Positions 1 to 8,839 of a stretch of DNA of 64,000 nt are shown piece by piece. Within the stretch, counting starts at the first letter, position 1. Every line of letters starts with the position of its first letter. The stretch lies in contig NZ_CP013692.1 of the NCBI RefSeq assembly GCF_001477625.1, positions 186,001 to 250,000 on the forward strand, given 5' to 3'. Below the pieces are notes generated by a model. That model worked only from the letters and a program-made list of their open reading frames with translations. It did no database searches and was not told the origin of the DNA. Made by a program: the position numbers and the translations under genes. Source of the DNA: Paucibacter sp. KCTC 42545 (GTDB taxonomy: Bacteria > Pseudomonadota > Gammaproteobacteria > Burkholderiales > Burkholderiaceae_C).

Positions 1-137
1 TTTTGCTGCGCCACGGTGGCACGCACCCAGGCGTCTTTGACTTCGACCTGCTGCGCTTGCACCGATGCTGCGCTCAGCAAAGTGAGGCCCAGTCCAAGCA
101 AGGCGGCGCTCAGTGGCCGTGTGATGAATGTAGACAT
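1..137 (-). CDS. PCu(A)C-type periplasmic copper chaperone (partial)
   Basis: Only the first 45 codons are present; the gene runs off the left edge. The product starts MSTFITRPLSAALL, has a hydrophobic signal peptide ending near SVQAQ, then reads VEVKDAWVRATVAQQ. The AWVRAT motif directly after the signal peptide is the usual opening of the PCu(A)C (DUF461) copper-chaperone fold, which in the family delivers Cu(I) to the CuA site of cytochrome oxidase in the periplasm. The copper-binding Met and His residues lie outside the window, so the call rests on the N-terminus alone. It does not appear linked to the purine genes beside it. Confidence 0.7.
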   Translation of the reverse strand, partial: MSTFITRPLSAALLGLGLTLLSAASVQAQQVEVKDAWVRATVAQQ

Positions 138-290
138 GCTCAAAAGCTCCGGAAAGTTTGTGTGCACCGAACCTGCGAGGGCATGGGCGGTGGCGCAAAT
201 TGTGGACCAGTTCGACGGCGCCGCTTCAAGTCGGCTTGGCTCAATGGGCGGCTGGCGCCCGCCGGCCTATTGCCCTGTAGGCAAACTCGC

Positions 291-1544
291 TCAAGCCTGC
301 AGCAACTCCAGCAGCGTGCGGGCCACCACCTTGGTGGCGCGCCGCAGGTCGGCCAGTTGCACATGCTCATCGGCGCGCTTGGCATTGCTTTCCAGCACGG
401 TGCGCGGGCCGGCGCCGTAGATGGCGGCCGGAATGCCCTGGGCACCGTAGAGGCGCACATCGGTGTAGAGCGGCGTGCCCGAGGTGGGAATGGGCTCGCC
501 AAACACCGCCTCGCCATGCTTTTGCAGGGCGGCCACCAGGGCCTCATTGCCCGGCAGAGGCTTGAGCGAATGGGCCAACAGCAAGCGCTTGATGTCGACC
601 GTAATGCCGGGCAGGCCGGCCGCCGTGTCGCGGATCAGGCGGCGCAGATCGGCCTCCACCGCCACCGGGTCTTCCTCGGGGATCATGCGCCGGTCCAGCT
701 TGAACGTGACCCGGCCCGGCACCACATTGGTGTTGCTGCCGCCCTCGATGCGGCCCACATTCAGATAAGGGTGGGTGATGCCCGGCACCTGCGAGCTGAT
801 TTGCCGATAACGCGTGTTTTGCGCGTACAGCGCGTTCAGCAGGGCAACGCTGGCCTGCAGCGCATCGACACCGCTGTCGGGATAGGCGGCATGCGCGGCC
901 TGGCCCAGCACGGTCACTTCCATTTGCAAGCAGCCGTTGTGGGCGGTGATGACTTGGTAGCTGAAGCCAGCGGCGATCAGCAGGTCGGGCTTGCTCAGGC
1001 CTTGCTTGAGCAGCCAGCCCGGGCCCAACTCGCCGCCGAATTCCTCGTCGTAGGTGAAGTGCAACTCCACCCCGCCGCGCAGGGCCGCGCCGCGGGCCTG
1101 CATGGCTTCGAGCGCGCGCAGGGCGAAGGTGTAGCTGGCGAAGTCGCTCTTGCTGACGGCGGCGGCGCGGCCGTAGAGCTGGCCGTTTTCCAGGTCGCCA
1201 AGGACCTCGCCGCCATAAGGCTCATGCGTCCAGCCCTCGCCGGGCGGCACCACATCGCCATGGGCATTGAGGGCCAGCACCGGGCCGCCTTCTTGGTAGC
1301 GTCGACGCACGATCAGATTGGTGATGGACGCCATGCCTTGCGCTTGCACCAGGGCGGCGGGCACGGGGTGCTGTTCAGTGGCCAGGCCCATGGCCTCCAG
1401 CAGCTCGGCGCTGCGCCGTGCATGGGGGGCGTTATTGCCCGGCGGGGTGTCGGTGGGCACTTGCACCAGGGCTTGCAAAAAGGCCACTTCTTCCGCGAAG
1501 TGGGCATCAATCCAGGCGTCGCTTTGTTCAAACCAGCTGCTCAT
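291..1544 (-). CDS. M20 family metallohydrolase (ArgE/DapE-like) in the purine cluster
   Basis: A 417-residue M20 amidohydrolase. Zinc-site motifs are visible in order: LNAHGDVVPPG (His-x-Asp), DEEFGGELG (catalytic Glu-Glu pair), then a dimerisation-domain stretch (GQAAHAAYPDSGVDA) and a late PLYTDVRLYG. The ATG at 1544 overlaps the upstream gene's stop by 4 bp (ATGA), so it is translationally coupled to the UraD-allantoate amidohydrolase fusion and is the last gene of that operon. Family members remove N-acyl, N-carbamoyl or peptide groups. The position suggests a role late in allantoin breakdown, but the substrate cannot be read from sequence. No regulatory site of its own was seen. Confidence 0.85.
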   Translation of the reverse strand: MSSWFEQSDAWIDAHFAEEVAFLQALVQVPTDTPPGNNAPHARRSAELLEAMGLATEQHPVPAALVQAQGMASITNLIVRRRYQEGGPVLALNAHGDVVPPGEGWTHEPYGGEVLGDLENGQLYGRAAAVSKSDFASYTFALRALEAMQARGAALRGGVELHFTYDEEFGGELGPGWLLKQGLSKPDLLIAAGFSYQVITAHNGCLQMEVTVLGQAAHAAYPDSGVDALQASVALLNALYAQNTRYRQISSQVPGITHPYLNVGRIEGGSNTNVVPGRVTFKLDRRMIPEEDPVAVEADLRRLIRDTAAGLPGITVDIKRLLLAHSLKPLPGNEALVAALQKHGEAVFGEPIPTSGTPLYTDVRLYGAQGIPAAIYGAGPRTVLESNAKRADEHVQLADLRRATKVVARTLLELLQA

Positions 1545-3343
1545 GCGGCCGTCTCCTTGCTCATGTGTTCCAAAAGGCTTTGCAGGGCCTGCACGGCCAG
1601 CTGCGCGTCGTCGCTGCTGACGGTTTCCAATGGGTTGTGGCTGATGCCTTCGTTGCCGCCGCGCACAAACAGCATGGCTTGGGGCATGCGCTCGTGCAGC
1701 TTCATCGCGTCGTGCCCGGCGCCACTGGGCATGCGGTGCAGGGGCAGCCCTAAGCCGCTGACGGCTTGCTCCCAGCGCGCTTGCCAGGCGGCGTCGCTGG
1801 GCGCGGCGCTGGCGGACATGGTCAATTCCAGGCTGTGCTGCAGGCCACGGCGTTGGCAAATGTCGGCCAGGGCCTGGCGCACATCGGCGTCCAGCGCATC
1901 GCGCGCAGCATTGCTGGTGGCGCGCAGATCGAGGCTGAACTGGCAGCGCCCCGGCACCACATTGATGGAGCCGGCCGGCACTTGCAACATGCCCACGGTG
2001 CCGACGGTGCCGGCGCTGGCGGCTGTGGCGCTGGCGCGTTGCTCCACATACAGAATCAGCTCGGCCACGGCGGCGGCGGCGTCACGCCGGCGGTTCATCG
2101 GCGTGGTGCCGGCATGCGCGGCCTGGCCTTGAATCACGCCGCAGTAGCGCAGGCTGCCGTTGATGGAGCTGACGATGCCCAGGGGCAGATTCAGTTCATT
2201 GAGCACCGGCCCTTGCTCGATATGCACTTCGACAAAGCCCAGGTACTGGCCGGGCTCGCGCCGCAGCGCCTGGATGGCTTCCAGCGTGCCCGGCAAACCG
2301 GCGGCCTGCATGGCGCTGCGCATGCTGATGCCTTGATCGTCAGTCTGCTCCAGCCAGGCCGTGTCGAACTGGCCGGTCAGGGCGCTGGCGGCCAGGAAGG
2401 TGGCGGGGTAGCGTTGCCCCTCTTCTTCGGCAAAGGCCACCAACTCGATGCCAAAGGGCAGGCGCCGCCCGGCGCGATGCAGTTCACGCACGGCGGCCAT
2501 GGCGGTGAAGATGCCCAGGCGGCCGTCGTAGCGGCCGGCATTGCGCACGGTGTCGTAGTGCGAGCCGGTCAGCAGGCGTTTGGCCTTGGGTGAGCTGCCG
2601 TGATAGACCCCCACCACATTGCCCACCGCGTCGATGTTCACTTCGTCAAAACCGCATTCCTGCGCCATCCACCACTGCAGGCGGCGCATCGCGGTCTGGT
2701 GCGCCTCGCTGAGGTAGGTGACGGTGAGCTGGCCCAGCGGGCGGAACTCGGCATCGGTGTGCGAGGCCAGCTCCTCCGCCCAGTCCCAGACCTGCTGGCC
2801 CAGGGTGGGCTCGACGCCAAACTTGTCATTCAAGCGCAGTTCGGCAATGCGGTGAATCTGGCGCAGGCACTCGGCCAGTTCCTGCTCAGGCTGGGCCTGC
2901 AGGCGGCGGGCCAGGGTGTCGATGATGTCGCGGCGGCGCAGGCCGATGCCGCGCGGGCCGCGCACCGCCAAGATGAAGGGCCAGCCGAATTTCTCGTTAT
3001 AGGCCTGGTTGAGGCTTTGGATGCGCGCCAACTCTTCAGGCGTGCAGTGGCCCAGCCCGGCGCGTTCTTGCTCGCTGCTGGATTCAGCGGTGAGGGTTTG
3101 CTGGGCCATGGCCTTGCCGGCCAGCTCGGGGTGGGCGCGAATCAGCAAGAGCTGCGCCTCGCGCCCGGCTTGGCTAACGACATCCGCCAGGGCCAGCTTG
3201 AGCTGGGCCAGGCTGCGGAAAGGGCGCGCCTGCGCCGCACCTTGTGCGACCCAGGGGGAATGCTCGTACACACCGTCCAGCAGGGCCGCGAAGCCGGCCT
3301 CGCTGGCGCCGTTGAGGTCCTCAAAACTCAGGCATGGGCTCAT
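1541..3343 (-). CDS. Bifunctional OHCU decarboxylase / allantoate amidohydrolase fusion
   Basis: One 600-residue protein joins two consecutive-pathway enzymes. Residues about 1-170 are UraD-like: HPELAGK carries the family's catalytic His, and SLNQAYNEKFGWPFI is the conserved helix. Residues about 180-600 are an AllC/hydantoinase-carbamoylase (M20) amidase, with GSHYDTV, GRYDGRLG, AEEEGQRYP and HIEQGPVL around a two-metal site. UraD converts OHCU to S-allantoin and AllC hydrolyses allantoate. The intervening allantoinase step is PuuE, encoded immediately upstream with 6 bp between genes. I chose the ATG at 3343; a TTG at 3349 is the only upstream alternative. The gene overlaps the M20 gene by 4 bp. 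Confidence 0.9.
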   Translation of the reverse strand: MSPCLSFEDLNGASEAGFAALLDGVYEHSPWVAQGAAQARPFRSLAQLKLALADVVSQAGREAQLLLIRAHPELAGKAMAQQTLTAESSSEQERAGLGHCTPEELARIQSLNQAYNEKFGWPFILAVRGPRGIGLRRRDIIDTLARRLQAQPEQELAECLRQIHRIAELRLNDKFGVEPTLGQQVWDWAEELASHTDAEFRPLGQLTVTYLSEAHQTAMRRLQWWMAQECGFDEVNIDAVGNVVGVYHGSSPKAKRLLTGSHYDTVRNAGRYDGRLGIFTAMAAVRELHRAGRRLPFGIELVAFAEEEGQRYPATFLAASALTGQFDTAWLEQTDDQGISMRSAMQAAGLPGTLEAIQALRREPGQYLGFVEVHIEQGPVLNELNLPLGIVSSINGSLRYCGVIQGQAAHAGTTPMNRRRDAAAAVAELILYVEQRASATAASAGTVGTVGMLQVPAGSINVVPGRCQFSLDLRATSNAARDALDADVRQALADICQRRGLQHSLELTMSASAAPSDAAWQARWEQAVSGLGLPLHRMPSGAGHDAMKLHERMPQAMLFVRGGNEGISHNPLETVSSDDAQLAVQALQSLLEHMSKETAA

Positions 3344-3349
3344 CAGCAA

Positions 3350-4315
3350 TCACTCCCAGACAAAGGCCGTGGCGGCGTCAAACGGATGGGTGGCGCGCCA
3401 ATGGCGGGCGATGTCCACACGGCGGCAGACCCAGACCCGCTCATGCCGGTCGATATGGTCCAAAAAGCGCTGCAGGGCGCGCATACGCCCCGGGCGGCCG
3501 AGCAAGCGGCAGTGCATGCCGATGCTCATCATCTTGGGTGCGTCCTGGCCTTCGGCGTAGAGCACATCGAAGCTGTCGCGCAGGTACTCAAAAAACTCGT
3601 CGCCATGCGAGAAGCCCTGGGGCAAGGCGAAGCGCATATCGTTGCAGTCAAGGGTGTAGGGCACGACCAGATGGGGGCTGAGTTGGCCGTCACTCTTGCG
3701 CACCTGCAGCCAGAAGGGCAGATCGTCGCCGTAGTAGTCGCTGTCGTACTCAAAGCCGCCGTAGTCGGCCACCAGGCGGCGGGTGTTGGGGCTGTCCCGG
3801 CCGGTGTACCAGCCGGACGGGCGCTCACCGGTCAGGCGCTGCAGGCTATCCATGGCCAGCTCGATCTCGGCGCGCTCTTGCGCCTCGGGCATGGCTTGGT
3901 GGTTGAGCCAGCGCCAACCGTGGCAGGCGATTTCGTGGTTCATCTGTTGCAGCGCCTGGCTCAGCTCGGGGTGGCGTTGCAGCGCTTGCGCCACTGCGAA
4001 CACGGTCAGCGGCAGGGCGCGTGATTCGAATTCGCGCAGCAGGCGCCACACGCCGGCGCGCGAGCCGTATTCGTAAATGCTCTCCATGCTGAGGTGCCGC
4101 GCCGGATAGGCCGGCGGGCTGGCCATCTCGGACAGAAACTGCTCGGAGCCGGCGTCGCCATGCAGCACCGACATCTCGGCGCCTTCCTCATAGTTCAAGA
4201 CGAACTGCACGGCGATGCGGGCCTGGCCTGGCCATTGCGCATGCGGCGGCTTTTCGCCGTAACCGATCAGGTCGCGAGGGTAGTTGCTGGCACTGGATGG
4301 GAGCTTGCTATTCAT
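3350..4315 (-). CDS. puuE: PuuE allantoinase (polysaccharide-deacetylase fold)
   Basis: A 321-residue NodB-fold protein of the PuuE group, the metal-independent allantoinases of proteobacteria that open the allantoin ring to allantoate. Visible family features are NYPRDLIGYG near the N-terminus, VQFVLNYEEGAE, SIYEYGSRAGVWRLL, HEIACHGWRW and the C-terminal SIGMHCRLLGRPGR. The start MNSKLP at 4315 was chosen because the family begins shortly before the YPRDLIGYG motif. It is the first gene of a minus-strand operon (PuuE, UraD-AllC, M20) and diverges from uraH across 77 bp, so promoters of both units should lie in that short gap. Confidence 0.92.
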   Translation of the reverse strand: MNSKLPSSASNYPRDLIGYGEKPPHAQWPGQARIAVQFVLNYEEGAEMSVLHGDAGSEQFLSEMASPPAYPARHLSMESIYEYGSRAGVWRLLREFESRALPLTVFAVAQALQRHPELSQALQQMNHEIACHGWRWLNHQAMPEAQERAEIELAMDSLQRLTGERPSGWYTGRDSPNTRRLVADYGGFEYDSDYYGDDLPFWLQVRKSDGQLSPHLVVPYTLDCNDMRFALPQGFSHGDEFFEYLRDSFDVLYAEGQDAPKMMSIGMHCRLLGRPGRMRALQRFLDHIDRHERVWVCRRVDIARHWRATHPFDAATAFVWE

Positions 4316-4392
4316 GGGCTGCGCTGCTTTGCCTACACTGCTGTGCAGTTTATGGGTCAAGTGGCCCGAGTCTTGGCGAGGGAGAAAAATCA
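4316..4392. promoter_or_regulatory. Divergent promoter region between puuE and uraH
   Basis: A 77-bp gap separates the start codons of two divergent ureide-pathway operons, so both promoters must fit here or extend into coding sequence. The right end holds a GAGGGAGAAAA purine tract that serves as the ribosome-binding site of uraH. I see no clear -35/-10 pair or long palindrome, so the call rests on geometry. Confidence 0.5.
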
Positions 4393-4746
4393 ATGGGCAA
4401 ACTCACCACCCATGTGTTGGACACCATGCACGGTCGGCCCGCTGCCGGCATGGCCGTGCGCTTGTATCGCCTGGACGGCGAGCAGGCCGTGCTGTTGCAA
4501 ACGCTGGCACTGAATGCCGACGGGCGCGCCGACGCGCCCCTGCTCAGCGGGGCCGAGTGTCAGGTCGGCCGCTATCGCCTGGTGTTCGAGGTGGCCGACT
4601 ATTTCCGCCGCGCCGGCGTGGTCTTGCCCGAGCCGGCCTTCTTGGATCAGGTGCCGCTGGACTTCGGCCTGGCCGATGTGGCGCTTCACTATCACGTGCC
4701 TTTGCTGACCAGCCCCTGGAGCTATTCGACCTACCGCGGGAGCTGA
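4393..4746 (+). CDS. uraH: 5-hydroxyisourate hydrolase (transthyretin-like)
   Basis: 117 residues, the normal size for the family. It begins MGKLTTHVLDTMHGRPAAGM, the conserved active-site His/strand-A motif, and ends with the diagnostic YRGS tetrapeptide. It hydrolyses 5-hydroxyisourate, the product of urate oxidation, to OHCU, acting as a transthyretin-like tetramer. The ATG at 4393 follows a GGGAGAAAA ribosome-binding site; a longer upstream reading frame (from 4297) runs through the divergent promoter and is rejected as start. Its stop overlaps the xdhC start by one base (TGATG), so the two are co-translated. Confidence 0.95.
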   Translation: MGKLTTHVLDTMHGRPAAGMAVRLYRLDGEQAVLLQTLALNADGRADAPLLSGAECQVGRYRLVFEVADYFRRAGVVLPEPAFLDQVPLDFGLADVALHYHVPLLTSPWSYSTYRGS

Positions 4747-5597
4747 TGGACACGTTCGAACAATTGCTGCTGCGCTTGCGCAGCCAACCCCTGCAATTGC
4801 TGCAAGTCAGCCGGCTGGAAGGCAGCGGCCCGCGCGAGGTGGGCGCCTGGATGGCCGTGGGCCTGGACGGCTTTTCGCTCGGCTCGGTGGGCGGCGGGCA
4901 GCTGGAATTCGAGGCCATGGCCTGGGCGCGCGCGCGACTGGGCGGCGGCGAGCGCGATACGGTGTCGCGCCGTTTTGCGCTAGGCCCCAGTCTGGGTCAA
5001 TGCTGTGGTGGCGCCGTCACCTTGAACATGCGCTACCTGCCGGGCCCTGCTGACCCCACCATGAGCGAGGCCGAGTGCCAGGTCTTGCGGCAAAGTCTGA
5101 CCCCGGCAGAGGCGGAATTAATGCCGGTGGCTTTGTTTGGCAATGGCCATGTCGGGCGCGCCTTGGTTGAGCAGCTGAGCCGCCTGCCTTGCCGGGTGCA
5201 TTGGCTGGACAGCCGGTCGGAGGATTTTCCGGCAAGCTTGCCCGCCATGGTCCATGCCGAACACTCCGAGCCGGTGCAGCGCGCGGTGGCCACTTTGGCG
5301 CCGGGCTCGCTGGTGCTGATCATGAGCTTCAGTCATTTTGAGGATATCGAGCTGGTCGCGGCTTGCTTGCAGCGCCGGCGGGCGCGCGACGATCTTGGCT
5401 TCATCGGCCTGATCGGCAGCAAGAGCAAATGGGCCAGCTTTCGCCAGCGCCTGCTGGGGCGTGGCTTCAGTGAGACCGAGCTGGCGGGGGTTTGTTGCCC
5501 CATCGGCGTGCCCGGCATCAGCGGCAAGCAGCCGGAGGTGATTGCGCTGGCGGTGGCGGCGCAGCTCATGCAGATTTGGGGCGACGTGAGTCGCTAG
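4746..5597 (+). CDS. xdhC: Xanthine dehydrogenase accessory protein XdhC
   Basis: 283 residues of the XdhC/CoxI family, which carries and sulfurates the molybdenum cofactor before insertion into xanthine dehydrogenase. The N-terminal domain has GSVGGGQLE and GPSLGQCCGGAVTL; the C-terminal Rossmann-like domain has VALFGNGHVGRALV and GLIGSKSKW. It starts on the ATG overlapping the uraH stop. The catalytic subunits xdhA and xdhB lie about 4 kb away on the opposite strand, so the maturation factor is physically separated from its client but remains within the same purine cluster. Confidence 0.92.
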   Translation: MDTFEQLLLRLRSQPLQLLQVSRLEGSGPREVGAWMAVGLDGFSLGSVGGGQLEFEAMAWARARLGGGERDTVSRRFALGPSLGQCCGGAVTLNMRYLPGPADPTMSEAECQVLRQSLTPAEAELMPVALFGNGHVGRALVEQLSRLPCRVHWLDSRSEDFPASLPAMVHAEHSEPVQRAVATLAPGSLVLIMSFSHFEDIELVAACLQRRRARDDLGFIGLIGSKSKWASFRQRLLGRGFSETELAGVCCPIGVPGISGKQPEVIALAVAAQLMQIWGDVSR

Positions 5598-5743
5598 ACC
5601 GCAGCCAACTGATGGACGATGATGCGGCGGACGCCAAGGGTCGCTCTGCCGCAGCGGCCGCCTAAGACGGGCGAATTGGCGAGCACATCGGCGGGACGCC
5701 GATGGCATTCGGATTGCGGCACAACCAGGTAGGAGAGTTTTCC

Positions 5744-6694
5744 ATGGCCAGTAAAACCGTCGCAGCAAGCAAGCCCGTTCCCAGCAAGGCCGCGCTTGCT
5801 GCCAAGCCCAAGGCGCTGTCACTGCATATCGGCCTGAATGCCGTCAACCCATCGGCCTACGGCGGCTGGGATGGCCCCTTGGCAGCCTGTGAGTTCGATG
5901 CCAACGACATGACCGCCCTGGCCAAGAGCCGGGGCATGAAGCCCACCACCTTGCTGACCAAAAAGGCCACCCGCGCGGCGGTGCTGAGCCATTTGCGCGC
6001 CGCCGCCAAGGCGCTGAAGGCGGGTGACTTTTTCATGCTCAGCTATTCCGGCCATGGCGGCCAGATGCCCGATGCCAACGGCGATGAGCCCGACCACAAA
6101 GACGAAACCTGGTGCTTGTTTGATGGCCAGCTGATCGATGATGAGCTGTATTTCGAGCTGAGCAGCTTTGCCACCGGCGTGCGCGTGCTGGTGCTGTCAG
6201 ACAGCTGCCACAGCGGCACCGTCACCCGCGCTTTGCCGCCACCGCCCGCGCCGCTGGGCCAGGGTGCGCGCCTGATGCCGCCCGCCGTGGCGCTGCGGGT
6301 CTACACCGCCCACCAGGCCTTTTACGACAAGCTGCAGGCCGATGTGGCCAAGGCCGCCGCCGCGCGCAAGAGCGCGGTGGTCGACCCCGATGCGGCGCTG
6401 GCTCAGGTGTCACAGGTCGGCGCTGCTGCGCATGCCACCGCCTTGGTGGGCGCCTTCAAGCCCTCGGTGCTGCTGATCTCGGGCTGCCAGGACAATCAAA
6501 CCTCGATGGACGGGCTGCACAACGGCGCTTTCACCGAGAGCCTGCTCAAGGTCTGGAACCAAGGCAAGTTCAAGGGCGACTACAACTTGTTCCATCAGCG
6601 TATTCGCGCCGGTTTGCCTGCTACGCAGTCGCCCAATTTGTTTGTGCTGGGCTCTTCCGCGGCCTTCATCAAGCAAGCGCCCTTCAGCGTTTGA
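5744..6694 (+). CDS. Caspase-family (C14, metacaspase-like) peptidase
   Basis: 316 residues with a single caspase-like p20 domain. After an Ala/Lys-rich N-terminus (about residues 1-24) the fold starts at LSLHIGLN. The catalytic dyad is visible as YSGHGGQ (His104) and LSDSCHSG (Cys155), and acidic residues between them ([12 protein letters not shown]) resemble the segment around the calcium-responsive loop of type I metacaspases. There is no signal peptide or membrane segment, and no fused sensor domain. TAGGAGAG lies 6 bp before the chosen ATG. It sits between xdhC (146 bp upstream) and puuD (36 bp downstream) on the same strand, so it may be cotranscribed with the urate-oxidation genes. Role unknown. 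Confidence 0.85.
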   Translation: MASKTVAASKPVPSKAALAAKPKALSLHIGLNAVNPSAYGGWDGPLAACEFDANDMTALAKSRGMKPTTLLTKKATRAAVLSHLRAAAKALKAGDFFMLSYSGHGGQMPDANGDEPDHKDETWCLFDGQLIDDELYFELSSFATGVRVLVLSDSCHSGTVTRALPPPPAPLGQGARLMPPAVALRVYTAHQAFYDKLQADVAKAAAARKSAVVDPDAALAQVSQVGAAAHATALVGAFKPSVLLISGCQDNQTSMDGLHNGAFTESLLKVWNQGKFKGDYNLFHQRIRAGLPATQSPNLFVLGSSAAFIKQAPFSV

Positions 6695-6730
6695 GGCTGA
6701 GGCATTCAGCGGCTGCATTAGACTGGCCCG

Positions 6731-7927
6731 ATGGAAGGATATCTACTCGACTGGGCCAATCTACTGCTGCGCTGCTTGCACCTGGTGACGGTGATCGCTT
6801 GGATAGGAGCCTCGTTCTACTTCGTCTGGCTGGACAACCATCTGCTCAAACCGACCCGGCCCGACTTGCTGGCTCGCGGTGTGGATGGTGAGTTGTGGGC
6901 CGTGCACGGCGGCGGCTTCTACAACCCGCAGAAGTACATGGTGGCGCCGCCCGATCTGCCGCAACATCTGCACTGGTTTTACTGGGAGAGTTACTGGACC
7001 TGGATGAGCGGCTTCGCGCTCTTTGTGGTGCTGTATCTCTTCAATGCCAGCAGCTTTTTGATCGACCCGCGCGTCCATGCTTGGTCGGTGCCTGCGGCAG
7101 TGGCCACGGCGCTGGGCTTTCTGGCTGCGGGCTGGCTGGTCTACGACCAAATCTGCCGCCGCTTCGGCCATGAGCGAGACGGGCAGATCGGCAATGACGG
7201 CCTGGTGCTGGGCTTGGTGGCTGTCTTTGTGGCGCTGGCGACATGGGCCGCCTGCCAACTGTTTGCGGGCCGCGCGGCCTTCATCATCATCGGCGCCATG
7301 ATGGCCACCATGATGAGCGCCAATGTGCTGTTTTGGATCATCCCGGGGCAGAAGCAGGTCATCGCCGATATGCGCGCCGGCCGCCAGGTCAACCCCATCT
7401 ACGGCCAACGCGGCAAGCAGCGCAGCGTGCACAACACCTATTTCGGCCTGCCGGTGCTGGCGGCCATGCTGAGCAATCACTACGGCATGCTTTACAGCGC
7501 GGCCTGGAATTGGGCGGTGCTGATCACTTTGATGAGCATGGGCGTGCTGGTGCGCATGTACTTCGTCAAACGGCACAAGGGCGTGAATGCCTGGGGGCTG
7601 ATCGTCGCGGCGCTCGGGCTCTTAGTGGCCTTGGTGATCGCCTTGGCGCCCTCGCCGCAGATGAAAACTGAGGCCAGCGCAGCGGTAGCGCCGCCCACTC
7701 AAGCCCAGGTGCAGGCGGTGCTGAGCGAACGCTGTGTGATGTGCCACAACGCCCAAATCGCGCAAAAAGGGATTCGCCTGGACACGCCCGAGGCGGTGCT
7801 GCACAACGCCCAGGCCCTGCATCAGCAGGCGGTGGTGCTCAAGCTGATGCCTCTGAATAACGCCACCCAGATCACGGCGGACGAGCGCGATTTGCTGGGG
7901 CGCTGGTTCACCAGCCTGCCGCACTGA
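6731..7927 (+). CDS. puuD: Urate hydroxylase PuuD (membrane, C-terminal cytochrome c)
   Basis: 398 residues. About 300 residues form a multi-helix membrane domain (opening LHLVTVIAWIGASFYFVWLDNH, with further segments near 95-105, 118-137, 158-205, 236-275 and 285-306). A short linker is followed by a c-type haem site, CVMCH at 335-339. This layout is that of PuuD, which oxidises urate to 5-hydroxyisourate and passes electrons to the respiratory chain instead of making peroxide. The product feeds UraH, encoded 2 kb upstream on the same strand. The C-terminal haem domain should face the periplasm. Confidence 0.93.
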   Translation: MEGYLLDWANLLLRCLHLVTVIAWIGASFYFVWLDNHLLKPTRPDLLARGVDGELWAVHGGGFYNPQKYMVAPPDLPQHLHWFYWESYWTWMSGFALFVVLYLFNASSFLIDPRVHAWSVPAAVATALGFLAAGWLVYDQICRRFGHERDGQIGNDGLVLGLVAVFVALATWAACQLFAGRAAFIIIGAMMATMMSANVLFWIIPGQKQVIADMRAGRQVNPIYGQRGKQRSVHNTYFGLPVLAAMLSNHYGMLYSAAWNWAVLITLMSMGVLVRMYFVKRHKGVNAWGLIVAALGLLVALVIALAPSPQMKTEASAAVAPPTQAQVQAVLSERCVMCHNAQIAQKGIRLDTPEAVLHNAQALHQQAVVLKLMPLNNATQITADERDLLGRWFTSLPH

Positions 7928-7930
7928 TAC

Positions 7931-7950
7931 CCCCTAAACAGGGCTAGGGG
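7931..7950. repeat. Inverted repeat between puuD and the Crp/Fnr-like gene
   Basis: CCCCTA (7931-7936) and TAGGGG (7945-7950) flank an 8-nt loop just after the puuD stop. There is no T-tract, so it is not a canonical intrinsic terminator; it may be a weak hairpin or an operator for the regulator that follows. Confidence 0.35.
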
Positions 7951-8023
7951 CCCGGCGCAACCGCCGTGCCCGCATTTGACTTCGCTCAAAGACAGCGGAG
8001 CGGCTTTGCCTGACAGTGTCGGT

Positions 8024-8815
8024 ATGCACCGACTTCCAGACCCCTCAGCCGTGGAATCCTTCGTCCTGCCCGCGGCCCTGCGCAGCAAGGCGAGGCCATC
8101 ACAGGCTTCGCCGCGGGCCAGCGCTGCAACTGCTACGAAGGTGCAGAGCGGCATCAAGGCCGAGCATTGGCTGCAACTACTGGGCGGCCAAGCTGTGGCC
8201 GACTCCGAAATGCGCGCCTTGACCGAACTGGTGCGCTTGCGCCCGGTGGTCGCGGCCGAATCGGTGTTTCGCAGCCAAACTCGGGCCGATCATGTGATTG
8301 CGGTGCTGGACGGCGTGGTGGGCTTGGGCTCCATCGGCCCGCAAGGCCAGTTTCACCTCGAACGCAGCGCACACGGCCCCGCTTGGTTGGACATCAGCAG
8401 TGCCTGGGTCGGCCAAGGCCATACCCAGGACGCGCAAGCCATGGGCCCGGCGCTCTTGCTGGAATTGCCGGTGAAGAGCTTGCGCCCGCTGCTGCATCGC
8501 TACCCGGATTTGCAGGACCGCTTCATGCTGGCCCTGGCGCAAACGGTGCAAAGCCTGACCGGCGCCACCCATGACCTGATGGCCAAGGATGCGCAAAAGC
8601 GCCTGATCAGCTGGTTGCTGCAACGCATGGCCGCACCGGCCGGCGAGGTGGCGCTGCGCGAGCGCAAGCGGGAGCTGGCGGCGCAGTTGGCCATCACGCC
8701 CGAGACGCTGTCGCGCCTGCTGCGTCAGCTGATGGCGGCGGGGCTGATTGAGGTCAAGGGCTACTCCATCAAGCTGCTCAAACTGGCCGATTTGCGCGCC
8801 CTGGCGCAAGCCTGA
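8024..8815 (+). CDS. Crp/Fnr family transcriptional regulator
   Basis: 263 residues: an N-terminal cyclic-nucleotide-binding-like beta-barrel (about 45-165, containing AVLDGVVGLGSIGPQGQF), the dimer helix, and a C-terminal winged helix whose recognition region reads LAITPETLSRLLRQLMAAG. FNR iron-sulfur cysteines are absent, so it is not an oxygen-sensing FNR. The ATG at 8024 is chosen over a TTG at 7976 because the family's first strand begins well downstream; neither has a strong ribosome-binding site. Its position directly after puuD makes it a candidate controller of the purine genes, but this is inferred from position only. Confidence 0.85.
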   Translation: MHRLPDPSAVESFVLPAALRSKARPSQASPRASAATATKVQSGIKAEHWLQLLGGQAVADSEMRALTELVRLRPVVAAESVFRSQTRADHVIAVLDGVVGLGSIGPQGQFHLERSAHGPAWLDISSAWVGQGHTQDAQAMGPALLLELPVKSLRPLLHRYPDLQDRFMLALAQTVQSLTGATHDLMAKDAQKRLISWLLQRMAAPAGEVALRERKRELAAQLAITPETLSRLLRQLMAAGLIEVKGYSIKLLKLADLRALAQA

Positions 8816-8839
8816 GTTCGGGCGCGGATTGCGCCCATG

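Noticed and set aside
3..2132. 709-residue plus-strand reading frame at the left edge
   Set aside because: It is the antisense of the PCu(A)C, M20 and UraD-AllC genes, has no family features, and is a high-GC shadow frame. The same applies to the long frames at 2600-4024, 9984-11624 and 21476-22594.
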